A stretch of 64,000 nucleotides of DNA from Erwinia billingiae Eb661 (lineage in GTDB: Bacteria > Pseudomonadota > Gammaproteobacteria > Enterobacterales > Enterobacteriaceae), in contig NC_014306.1 in NCBI RefSeq assembly GCF_000196615.1, positions 496,001-560,000 of the forward strand, in the 5' to 3' direction. Within the stretch, counting starts at the first letter, position 1. Each line of letters starts with the position of its first letter. The notes beneath the pieces were generated by a model that was not told the DNA's origin, ran no database searches, and saw nothing but the letters and a program-made list of their open reading frames with translations. Positions 1 to 7,892 of this stretch are shown piece after piece. Both the position numbers and the translations under genes were made by a program.

Positions 1-1
1 C

Positions 2-160
2 TTCTACGACTTTGATCTGTATGCTAATGAACGGGACGCCACGCCCGAAAAACCTAACCTTAATATTGGCCTCAGCAGCGAGTACCTTAAAACGCGGTAC
101 AGCGAAGCACAGATGATTGAAGTCTGGGATCGACTGGTCAATTCACTGCGCTTCAGATAA
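2..160 (+). CDS. T6SS lipase-immunity protein, Tli4 type (3' end only)
   Basis: Only the last 52 codons are inside the window; the frame is open from base 2 to a TAA at 158-160. The peptide is a near copy of the C-terminus of the next gene: both carry a YDFDLYA stretch, then LKTRYSEAQM, and end in IWDRLVNSLRYK or VWDRLVNSLRFR. This is the C-terminal domain of Tli4-type immunity proteins, which protect the producing cell in the periplasm from its own T6SS phospholipase (Tle4). Family assignment is from recognition of the sequence. The cognate lipase would lie upstream, outside the window. Two copies in tandem suggest an immunity array. The 5' end is not visible, so a signal peptide cannot be checked. 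Confidence 0.75.
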   Translation, partial: FYDFDLYANERDATPEKPNLNIGLSSEYLKTRYSEAQMIEVWDRLVNSLRFR

Positions 161-232
161 CCACTTGAGTTACTTATGGCTCTCCGGTTTTGCCTGGGAG
201 CCACTGTTAAAAGCAGTGCAAGGATGCTTATC

Positions 233-1315
233 ATGAAAATTCTCTATTACAGAGTAGCGCTATCGCTGGCCTGCATCATGTTTATTTTCCCGGCTATAGC
301 CGTCACGTCACCGATGAAGAAGAGTGCCGTGATCAATACTCTGTTTGCAGAGACTAAACCGCAGTGCATCGGGCGCTATGTAATTGACGTCCCGCAGTCG
401 TTTAACAATCAGTTGCGCGATATGATCTTTATTGATGATTTTAAAATCAGCAGTAAATGGATGTATCCGCCTGCGTTTCAGCAGCGGATAAAGCTCAGGG
501 AGCAGGAGTTACGTGAAACAATTAATAAACCCGGAAACGATCCGAAAAATGCCCCTTTTATAAAAGAAAGGATCCTGCTTCCTGAAGGTAAGGGGGTAAT
601 ATTTGATAGTAACAGACCCGGTTCTGATGATTTGTACCGAAGATTGGAAGCTCATGTCTATGTGAATAAGGTGGCATTTATTATTACGACAAACATTCGT
701 GATTTTTCGGCGCCAAAATACAGGGGTAGAAAATCTGAGTATCTTAAAACTACTACAGAAGAACAGACAAACACCAAACCAGCCAAGCTCGCCGCACTGC
801 AATCGTTGATCTCGCGTTTGAGTGGCAGACAGGATGAAGAAATCCCAAAAGAAAAAGGTGTGTGCATTCCGAACGGATTTATCCGGGATGATGGAATGCC
901 ACACAAAGAAAAAGTAACATTTAGCTTCATAACTGATGAGTTTGTTTTTGGTGTATATACAAATAATACTTATACAGGTTCAAATTATACTCTCTTCAAT
1001 CGCAGTGATGAAATTGATAAATTCCTTCGTTCAGTCAACCAACACACAATAAAAAAATACAAACTCTCACCAGACGGTATTTCCTCACAGGCATGGTTGT
1101 CTGGCGGAACGCAAACCATCACCAACTCTGAGGCGAGGGAAAATGTAATGTTCCCGACTTATGATTTCGATCTATATGCGCATGAAGCCGATGCCATACC
1201 TGACAAACCATGGCTAACCATGGGGATAGGCAACGAGAGCTTGAAAACACGTTACAGCGAAGCACAAATGGTTGAAATCTGGGACCGGCTGGTAAATTCC
1301 TTACGCTACAAATAG
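233..1315 (+). CDS. T6SS lipase-immunity protein, Tli4 type
   Basis: A 360-residue exported protein of the Tli4 immunity family, expected to bind and block a T6SS-delivered phospholipase in the periplasm. The ATG at 233 is chosen because it follows an AAGGA ribosome site and begins a signal peptide (MKILYYRVALSLACIMFIF, then PAIA before VTSP). The frame is open further up, to 176, but that extension lacks these features. The N-terminal domain begins with a PQCIGRYVIDVP stretch. The C-terminal domain ends in LKTRYSEAQM and IWDRLVNSLRYK, almost identical to the truncated gene just upstream. Local base composition is A+T-rich (21 of 60 bases are G or C at 661-720), unlike the G+C-rich T6SS structural genes, which suggests a recently acquired or exchanged cassette. 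The family call is from sequence recognition; the partner effector is not in the window. Confidence 0.8.
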   Translation: MKILYYRVALSLACIMFIFPAIAVTSPMKKSAVINTLFAETKPQCIGRYVIDVPQSFNNQLRDMIFIDDFKISSKWMYPPAFQQRIKLREQELRETINKPGNDPKNAPFIKERILLPEGKGVIFDSNRPGSDDLYRRLEAHVYVNKVAFIITTNIRDFSAPKYRGRKSEYLKTTTEEQTNTKPAKLAALQSLISRLSGRQDEEIPKEKGVCIPNGFIRDDGMPHKEKVTFSFITDEFVFGVYTNNTYTGSNYTLFNRSDEIDKFLRSVNQHTIKKYKLSPDGISSQAWLSGGTQTITNSEARENVMFPTYDFDLYAHEADAIPDKPWLTMGIGNESLKTRYSEAQMVEIWDRLVNSLRYK

Positions 1316-1436
1316 TTGATTCAATCTTTATAGTTCTCAGTGTACGTTTCCACGCATATAGGATGATGATCTGCAGTGGTGATTATCAACCCAGAACCAT
1401 GCTGTGTAATTAATACTCATTAAGTAAGGAAATACA

Positions 1437-1712
1437 ATGAGCGTAGGATATTTTCTAATAGTTGGTGATAGCACCACCTGTGGCGGAAAAATTTTAACGG
1501 GTGCCCCCCGTTTTTTATGGGGGGGTAAACCTACTGCCAGAGCTGGGGACATGGTTTCATGCGGTCGATTTACCGGTACATTTAAAATATTAGCGGGTGT
1601 GGGGGACATGTTTGATGAGGGGGTGATGCTAGCCGGTTCACTTGAAAGCTTTAGTTCTTGTCCGTGCCGCGCACGATTTATACCTTCTATACAAGACTCT
1701 TATTCAAAATAA
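1437..1712 (+). CDS. PAAR domain protein, T6SS spike tip
   Basis: A 91-residue stand-alone PAAR protein. PAAR proteins form the cone that sharpens the VgrG trimer at the tip of the T6SS needle, and can connect effectors to it. The sequence shows the family pattern: VGDSTTCGGKILTG near the N-terminus, then PTARAGDMVSCG with the PxxRxGD-type motif, further glycine-rich beta repeats, and CPCRARF at the C-terminus. The length is that of a bare PAAR domain with no effector extension. The ATG has an AAGGAAA site a few bases upstream. It lies between the immunity genes and tssM, the usual place for a variable PAAR/effector/immunity set. The DNA contains a run of seven G at 1521-1527 that could be slippage-prone. 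Confidence 0.9.
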   Translation: MSVGYFLIVGDSTTCGGKILTGAPRFLWGGKPTARAGDMVSCGRFTGTFKILAGVGDMFDEGVMLAGSLESFSSCPCRARFIPSIQDSYSK

Positions 1713-1731
1713 AAATGGAATAATTTATAAT

Positions 1732-2856
1732 ATGGCCTGGCCTATACCTGATATTCCAGAGAAATATTCCTTTCCCAAGCCAAAAATTTGGCTGTGGATA
1801 GTTGTGTTGCTAGTTATACAAACGTTTGGGTTTATAACCAGTATGTGGGTATTTAAAACCACGAATTATGATGCCATTTTGCTCAGTGGTGTACTTTCTG
1901 CTTTTTTACTGTGGCTATGTATATTTGGCGTAGTGTTTAATCGCTATGAACAATCTTCAAATGCCAGAATAAGTTGGGAAGCCGAGAGAGAACGGACTAA
2001 AGCTGAATGGCAGCAGTGGAGCCGTCGGCAGCTTGCGGTAGTAGGAAATGTTTTATTTTCTCCTGAAGAAAATGGGATGGAGTCGCTATTGGGCGAATTC
2101 GAAGATGTTCCTGCATACCCTGAAAAAGCACGACCGTTATTTAATTCGCCATGCATCTATGCCTCATTAATGAGAAAGATAGACCTTAATCTTGAGCAGC
2201 AATATCCTCGCTATCGTAATTTAATGCACGCTATTTATGTATTACAGGCTTCAGGGCGATATGATAAGAAGAGTAATAAGGCCATTTTCCAACAATGGGA
2301 TTTAGTCCCTGACATCATTGATCCTACCCAGCCCCTACACTCTCTATTCGATTCACATGATAGCGATGGACTGGTTTTAATTATTTGCTTTCAAAACTGG
2401 TCTGCACTTGCTGCCGGCGAAGTCAGTGAATTCATATCTGCCCAGCTTATGGCCATGCCCAAGTATGCCCGGCAACATTCTATACCGGTTATTGCTGGGT
2501 TGAATCGTATAATGCCGCTGGAGGCTGGGAGCTTCAAAAAAGATTTGGATATGTTTTTCGAATATAGCCAAGCGGGTAAACAGGATCTTGAATATATCTG
2601 GCTTTCTGGTAATACAGAAAAAACAACCGCAGAAATCATGCAATACGCAACAGATACTCAATGGTTATTACCAAATAGCCAGCCATTACGCTCTGTTGAT
2701 TTTTCATTTGGACCGCCGGGAGAAATGGCTTTGCCCCTTGGCATAGCAATGATGGTTGAAGTCGCGAATAAAAAAGATAAAGACCAACTATTTATCTATC
2801 AAACACCACATCAAACTGGGGCACTTTGTCTGATTACCCGGGAGCTTTATCTATGA
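1732..2856 (+). CDS. unrecognised membrane protein encoded before tssM
   Basis: A 374-residue protein I do not recognise with confidence. The start at 1732 (MAWPIPDIP) is preferred to the upstream ATG at 1642 because the longer form would overlap the PAAR gene by 71 bases. Two hydrophobic helices are visible near the N-terminus (about residues 18-40 and 49-71). A charged, Trp-rich segment follows (EAERERTKAEWQQWSRR), then a large soluble domain. The stop overlaps the tssM start (ATGA at 2853-2856), so the two are translationally coupled. A protein of this layout just before TssM could be an accessory of the membrane complex or an adaptor for the neighbouring effector; both are inferences. I considered a Tla3-type lipase adaptor (DUF2875) but cannot confirm it by eye. 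The A+T-rich codon use matches the immunity genes, not the downstream operon. Confidence 0.7.
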   Translation: MAWPIPDIPEKYSFPKPKIWLWIVVLLVIQTFGFITSMWVFKTTNYDAILLSGVLSAFLLWLCIFGVVFNRYEQSSNARISWEAERERTKAEWQQWSRRQLAVVGNVLFSPEENGMESLLGEFEDVPAYPEKARPLFNSPCIYASLMRKIDLNLEQQYPRYRNLMHAIYVLQASGRYDKKSNKAIFQQWDLVPDIIDPTQPLHSLFDSHDSDGLVLIICFQNWSALAAGEVSEFISAQLMAMPKYARQHSIPVIAGLNRIMPLEAGSFKKDLDMFFEYSQAGKQDLEYIWLSGNTEKTTAEIMQYATDTQWLLPNSQPLRSVDFSFGPPGEMALPLGIAMMVEVANKKDKDQLFIYQTPHQTGALCLITRELYL

Positions 2857-5800
2857 AGGAACATACAATACAGCCTGCCGCACGATATGGCTCTTGGGGA
2901 TATTTTCTCCTGATTATTGGATTGGCAGGGATAAGTGCATTACTGCTGTATATCAATCAGGATGCATTGGAGAGTGCAGGAGCAACGCGTCATACGGTCT
3001 GGGCCATATGGGGAGCCATATTTGCCGTCTTGCTTTTTGGTCTGATTGGCTCACCGCTGTGGTGGCGTTGGCAACAAAGAAAAAATCAGGCAATTTACAA
3101 ACCATATACGGCGAGTAAGGCAAATAAATCAACATCTGCTAACACCGCAGTTGTTGGGCAAAGTTTGATCCGTCTTAAAATTTACCTCCGCAACCGCTAT
3201 CACCTGTTCTGGCGCTACAAGGTACGCCTGTTGCTGGTCGTCGGCGATGATGCCGCGCGTGAAGCGCTGATCCCCGGGCTGCGGGAGCAGCAGTGGTTGG
3301 AAGGGCAGCGCACCGTTCTGATTGACGGCGGTAGCCTCAGCTCAGAACCGGACGCCGACAAGCTCGGCACGCTGAGCAGGCTGCGACGTAGCCGGCCGCT
3401 CGACGGTATTGTCTGGGTACTGGCACACGGCCAGCTGATGACCCCGCAGATGCAGGATTACGGTCTGCGCAGCCTGGAGAATATTTCGCAGGCGCTTCGC
3501 TGGCAGCCGCCGGTCTGGCTGTGGCAGCTGCATGGTAGCGACTGGTCCCAGCAGGGGCGCGAAGAACAGACGGTTGGCGTCCTGTTTTCCGCGCGCGTGC
3601 GATCGGAAGAGGTCAGTGAGCAGCTCGACAGTTTGGCCCCGCAGCTGCGTGAGCAGGGCATGGCGCAGATTGCGCTGCATCGCGAACATGACTTTCTGCT
3701 TCGGCTGGGCAGCGAGCTGGCGCAGGGGGAAAGCCTGCAGTGGCAGCAGCGCCTGACACGCTGGCTGACCCTGCAACCGCCTATTCCGCTGCGCGGGCTG
3801 ATGTTCAGCCTGCCGTCCGACGCGCGGGTTTCGGCCAGCCATGACCATGCGGTGACTCTCTCCAACAGTTGGGACGGCATCGTGAATGCCAGCCGGCATA
3901 TTTCCGGGCATCGCATCGGCATGCCCTGGCAGCGGGTGCTGGCCTGGGCGCTGATGGCGTTTATTGGACTGTGGGGCGCGGGTCTGCTGCTCTCATTTGC
4001 GCTCAACCGTCAGCAGATTGTCAGCATGGCGGAGAAGGCCCAAATGCTGGTGCAGACTCCGACGATTTCCGATCGGCAGCTCACCGACCTGCACGCACTG
4101 CGCAACGATGCCGGGCTACTTAAGTACCATCATCAGGACGGCACGCCCTGGTATCAACGCTTTGGCCTCGACCATAATACGCCGCTGCTTGAAGCGATGA
4201 TGCCGTGGTACGGCGTGGCGAATAACCGCCTGATACGCGACCCGGCCAGCGCCGCGTTGCAGCAGCGGCTGAACGCGCTGGCAGAGCTGCCGCCAAACAG
4301 CCCGCTGCGCGCCGAACGCGCTAAACCGGGATATGACCAGCTCAAGGCATGGCTGATGATGGCGCGCCCGGATAAGGCAGACGGCGCGTATTACGCGCAG
4401 GTGATGAAGACGGTGCAACCGACCCGGGACGGCATCTCGCCCGGCCTGTGGGTGAGCCTGGCGCCGGACCTGTGGGCGTTTTACATCACGGAGCTGCCGC
4501 ACCAGCCGCAGTGGAAAATTATCCCGGATGCCTCGTTAGTCAGCCAAAGCCGCGAGGTTCTGCTGCAGCAGATTGGCCGACGTAATGCCGAAAGCACGCT
4601 GTATCAGAACATGCTGAAATCGGTGCGCCGCAACTTTGCCGACGTCTCCCTGGAGGATATGACCAGCGGCACCGATGCGCGCCGACTGTTCACCACCAAT
4701 GCAACAGTGCCAGGCATGTTCACTCGCCAGGCATGGGAAGGCGGCGTGCAGCAGGCGATTGAGACCGCGGCCAAATCACGGCGCGATGAGATTGACTGGG
4801 TGCTGAGCGACAATCGTCGTAGCCTGTCCGCTGACCTCACGCCGGAAAGGCTGAAAGAGCGCCTTACGCAGCGCTACTTCACCGACTTTGCCGGCAGCTG
4901 GCTCAGCTTCCTTAACGGCCTGCACCTGAACCCGGCTGCCAATATTGCTGACGTCACCGATCAGCTGACGCTGATGAGCGATGTACGTCAGTCGCCGTTG
5001 ATTGCACTGATGAACACGCTGGCATGGCAGGGGCAGGCCGGGCAGAAAAGCGAGGCGCTGTCAGACTCGTTAATCAAATCGGCGAAGGAGCTGGTCGGCA
5101 GTAGCCAAAAGCCGGTCATTGACCAGGGCGCAGCCGGTCCGCAGGGCCCGCTTGACGAGACCTTCGGTCCGCTGTTGACGCTGATGGGGAGGAATAGCGC
5201 CGCCAACGCGCTGGCCGGTGACGACAGTCCGAGCCTGCAAACTTACCTGACGCGCATTACCCGCGTGCGCCTGCGACTGCAGCAGGTGGCGGGCAGCTCT
5301 GACCCGCAGGAGATGATGCAGACACTGGCACAAACCGTGTTCCAGGGCAAAAGCATTGACCTGACCGATACGCGGCAATATGGCAGCCTGATTGCCGCCA
5401 GCCTCGGCGAGGAGTGGAGTGGCTTTGGACAGACGATGTTTGTTCAGCCACTGACCCAGGCATGGGAAACGGTGTTGCAACCCTCCGCCGCCAGCCTTAA
5501 TGATAAATGGTCACGCTCGGTGGTGGCGTTGTGGCGCAGCGCGTTTGATGGGCGCTACCCGTTTGCCGCCAGCAATAACGACGCCTCGCTGCCGATGCTG
5601 GCCGAGTTCCTGCGCAAGGATAGCGGGCGCATTGAGCGCTTTCTTAACAGCGAGCTGAGCGGTGTGTTGCACAAAGAGGGCAGCCAGTGGGTGCCGGACC
5701 GCACTAACAGCCAGAGCCTGACCTTTAACCCGGCGTTTATTAAAGCGCTCAATCAGCTGAGCCAGCTGTCAGACGTGCTGTTCACCGACGGCAGTCAGGG

Positions 5801-6260
5801 CATCAGTTTTGAGCTGCAGGCAAGGCCGACGCCGGGGGTGGTTCAGACTCAGCTCACTATCGATGGCCAGCAGCAGAAGTACTTCAATCAGATGGCTGAA
5901 TGGCAGACCTTCCGCTGGCCGGGGGACACCTTTAAGCCGGGTACCCTGCTGACATGGAGCACCAACAGTGCCGGCGCCAGACTGTTTGGCGACTATAGCG
6001 GCACATGGGGATTGATCCGCTGGCTGGAGCAGGGTAAGCGTCACCAGCTTGACCGCAGCCAGTGGATGATGATCTTTACTGCCCCTGACGGTAGCGTCCT
6101 GCAGTGGGCACTGCGCTCACAGCTGGGCAGCGGACCGTTACAGCTGCTGCAGCTGCGTAACTTCGCGCTGCCGGCAGAGATTTTCAGCGTCGATGCCGAA
6201 ATGGCCGCACAGGCGCAGCCGGGAAGTGATGAGCTACCCGCCATGGAAGGAGAATCCTAA
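2853..6260 (+). CDS. tssM: TssM (IcmF/VasK) inner-membrane protein of the T6SS
   Basis: A 1135-residue TssM. It spans the inner membrane and, with TssJ and TssL, forms the trans-envelope channel. Three hydrophobic helices are visible: about residues 18-36, 49-72 and 363-385. A cytoplasmic domain lies between helices 2 and 3, and a large periplasmic domain follows. At the place of the P-loop (VRLLLVVGDDAAREAL) there is no GKT or GKS, so this copy has no Walker A motif and probably does not hydrolyse ATP there. The start is the ATG overlapping the previous stop; the frame runs 27 bases further up, but that would lengthen the overlap. The stop overlaps the tssA start (TAATG). The first 330 bases are A+T-rich and the rest is G+C-rich, a sharp change inside the gene. 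Confidence 0.95.
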   Translation: MKEHTIQPAARYGSWGYFLLIIGLAGISALLLYINQDALESAGATRHTVWAIWGAIFAVLLFGLIGSPLWWRWQQRKNQAIYKPYTASKANKSTSANTAVVGQSLIRLKIYLRNRYHLFWRYKVRLLLVVGDDAAREALIPGLREQQWLEGQRTVLIDGGSLSSEPDADKLGTLSRLRRSRPLDGIVWVLAHGQLMTPQMQDYGLRSLENISQALRWQPPVWLWQLHGSDWSQQGREEQTVGVLFSARVRSEEVSEQLDSLAPQLREQGMAQIALHREHDFLLRLGSELAQGESLQWQQRLTRWLTLQPPIPLRGLMFSLPSDARVSASHDHAVTLSNSWDGIVNASRHISGHRIGMPWQRVLAWALMAFIGLWGAGLLLSFALNRQQIVSMAEKAQMLVQTPTISDRQLTDLHALRNDAGLLKYHHQDGTPWYQRFGLDHNTPLLEAMMPWYGVANNRLIRDPASAALQQRLNALAELPPNSPLRAERAKPGYDQLKAWLMMARPDKADGAYYAQVMKTVQPTRDGISPGLWVSLAPDLWAFYITELPHQPQWKIIPDASLVSQSREVLLQQIGRRNAESTLYQNMLKSVRRNFADVSLEDMTSGTDARRLFTTNATVPGMFTRQAWEGGVQQAIETAAKSRRDEIDWVLSDNRRSLSADLTPERLKERLTQRYFTDFAGSWLSFLNGLHLNPAANIADVTDQLTLMSDVRQSPLIALMNTLAWQGQAGQKSEALSDSLIKSAKELVGSSQKPVIDQGAAGPQGPLDETFGPLLTLMGRNSAANALAGDDSPSLQTYLTRITRVRLRLQQVAGSSDPQEMMQTLAQTVFQGKSIDLTDTRQYGSLIAASLGEEWSGFGQTMFVQPLTQAWETVLQPSAASLNDKWSRSVVALWRSAFDGRYPFAASNNDASLPMLAEFLRKDSGRIERFLNSELSGVLHKEGSQWVPDRTNSQSLTFNPAFIKALNQLSQLSDVLFTDGSQGISFELQARPTPGVVQTQLTIDGQQQKYFNQMAEWQTFRWPGDTFKPGTLLTWSTNSAGARLFGDYSGTWGLIRWLEQGKRHQLDRSQWMMIFTAPDGSVLQWALRSQLGSGPLQLLQLRNFALPAEIFSVDAEMAAQAQPGSDELPAMEGES

Positions 6261-7855
6261 TGACCACCCTGCAAAATTTAGTCATCGCCTGCCGGGCAGA
6301 TGAAGGCACGCTAATTCCTCTGGCACAGGCGCGGGCTGATAACTGGAGCGCATGGTTGCTACCGCTGAGTGACGCGCAACCGATGGGAGATGAACCCGGT
6401 TATGACGATGATTTCCAACGCATTCGCGAAGAGGTGAACAAGCTCTCCGGCATTGATACCTCGCTCATCTGCCAGTTGGCCGAAAAGCTACTGACCACGG
6501 TCAGCAAGGACCTGCGCGTAGTGACCTTCTACATCTGGGCGCGATTACATCAGGATGGCGAGGTCGGGCTGGCGGAAGGGTTGGAACTGCTGGCCGCCAT
6601 ATTACAGCGCTTCGGTGTGCAGCTGCACCCGCAGCGTGAACGCAGCCGCAAATCCGCGCTGGAGTGGCTCGGTAGCGGGCGCGTGCTCGACAGCCTCTCG
6701 CTCTACCCGGAGGTGGATATGGCGGCCATGCAGCGCATCACCGGCGCACTGCTGATGGCGGATCAGGCGATGCAGTCGTTTGCCGAAGCGCACCGCCCGC
6801 AGCTTACCGGGCTGTGCCTGGCGCTGGAAACCCGGCTGGCGCAGAGCGGCGGGGCAAGCAGCATGGTGCCGCAGACCAGTCGTGATGAGTCCTTATCTAC
6901 TGCTGTGCCGTCAGCGGCGGCCCCGGCGATGACGGCCGTGACATCCGGGCGCGATCTGCTCGACCAGGCGAAAATGCTGGCGGGCTACCTTCGCGATCGG
7001 CCTGGCGGCTGGCTGGCAGGACACCACCTGATGAAAAGTATTCGCTGGGACACCGTGACAGAGTTGCCGCCGCTTGATGCCAGCGGTCGTACCCGACTCG
7101 CGCCGCCGAAGCCGGACCACCGTGCCCAACTCAAGCGTTTGTATCTGCAGCAGAGCTGGATGGAACTGCTGGAGCAGGCCGACAGCCTGTATGCCCAGGG
7201 CGTCAACCATCTGTGGCTGGATTTGCAGTGGTACAGCTGGCAGGCGTTGGCGAAACTGGATGCCGATAGCGTGCGTGCCGATATCCTCTGTCGCGGAGTT
7301 AAGGGACTGCTTTCGCGGCTGCCTGGACTGGAGGCACTGGCGTTCAACGACGGCACGCCGTTTGCCGATGAAGTTACGCAGAACTGGATAGGCCAGCAGG
7401 TGATGGATGACCCGGGCGATTGGGGTTCTGACGCGCTGACTCCTGAATCGCAAAGTGATGAAGAGGTGCTGCTGCTTGAGCCTGAGTTGCTGGCGCTGGC
7501 GGACAGCGATGGCATTGAAGCCGCGTTTGGCTGGCTGCAGTCGCGCCCGGGTATGACTTCCGTGCGCGACCGCTGGCTGATGCGCCTGCTGATGGCGCGC
7601 GTGGCCGAGCAATACGCCCGCCATGAACTGGCATTCCACCTGCTTGGCGAACTGGACAGCGGTGCACAAACCCTGACGCTGCAACACTGGTCCCCGGGGT
7701 TGCTGTTTGAGGTGCGGGCGCGGCGTCTGAAGCTGCTGCGCATTAAAGCCTCGCGCAGCGAAACGGATAAAACCCGCATTCAGCCTGAGATGGACCTGCT
7801 GCTAAGCGGATTAATCAGCCTCGACCCGGTACGTGCGGCAGTACTTTGCGTTTGA
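6260..7855 (+). CDS. tssA: TssA, ImpA/VasJ-type T6SS assembly protein
   Basis: A 531-residue TssA. TssA caps and primes polymerisation of the T6SS tail tube and sheath and contacts the baseplate. The N-terminal ImpA-type domain is recognisable (WLLPLSDAQPMGDEPGYDDD around residues 32-52, then FYIWARLHQDG near 95). The C-terminal half is helical and Leu-rich, as in the long VasJ class. A low-complexity Ser/Ala/Thr linker near residues 195-230 separates the two. The ATG overlaps the tssM stop by one base, and tssF follows 37 bases after the stop. The cluster also encodes VasL, a second protein with an ImpA-type N-terminus, so two TssA-like proteins act in one system. Confidence 0.92.
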   Translation: MTTLQNLVIACRADEGTLIPLAQARADNWSAWLLPLSDAQPMGDEPGYDDDFQRIREEVNKLSGIDTSLICQLAEKLLTTVSKDLRVVTFYIWARLHQDGEVGLAEGLELLAAILQRFGVQLHPQRERSRKSALEWLGSGRVLDSLSLYPEVDMAAMQRITGALLMADQAMQSFAEAHRPQLTGLCLALETRLAQSGGASSMVPQTSRDESLSTAVPSAAAPAMTAVTSGRDLLDQAKMLAGYLRDRPGGWLAGHHLMKSIRWDTVTELPPLDASGRTRLAPPKPDHRAQLKRLYLQQSWMELLEQADSLYAQGVNHLWLDLQWYSWQALAKLDADSVRADILCRGVKGLLSRLPGLEALAFNDGTPFADEVTQNWIGQQVMDDPGDWGSDALTPESQSDEEVLLLEPELLALADSDGIEAAFGWLQSRPGMTSVRDRWLMRLLMARVAEQYARHELAFHLLGELDSGAQTLTLQHWSPGLLFEVRARRLKLLRIKASRSETDKTRIQPEMDLLLSGLISLDPVRAAVLCV

Positions 7856-7892
7856 TCTCCCCCTCCAGTACACCCCTTATTCAGGTTTTATT

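Noticed and set aside
6911..7779. Two long minus-strand open frames (258 and 264 codons) inside tssA
   Set aside because: They lie wholly within tssA, are rich in Arg, Ser and Gln, and are the usual antisense frames of G+C-rich genes.
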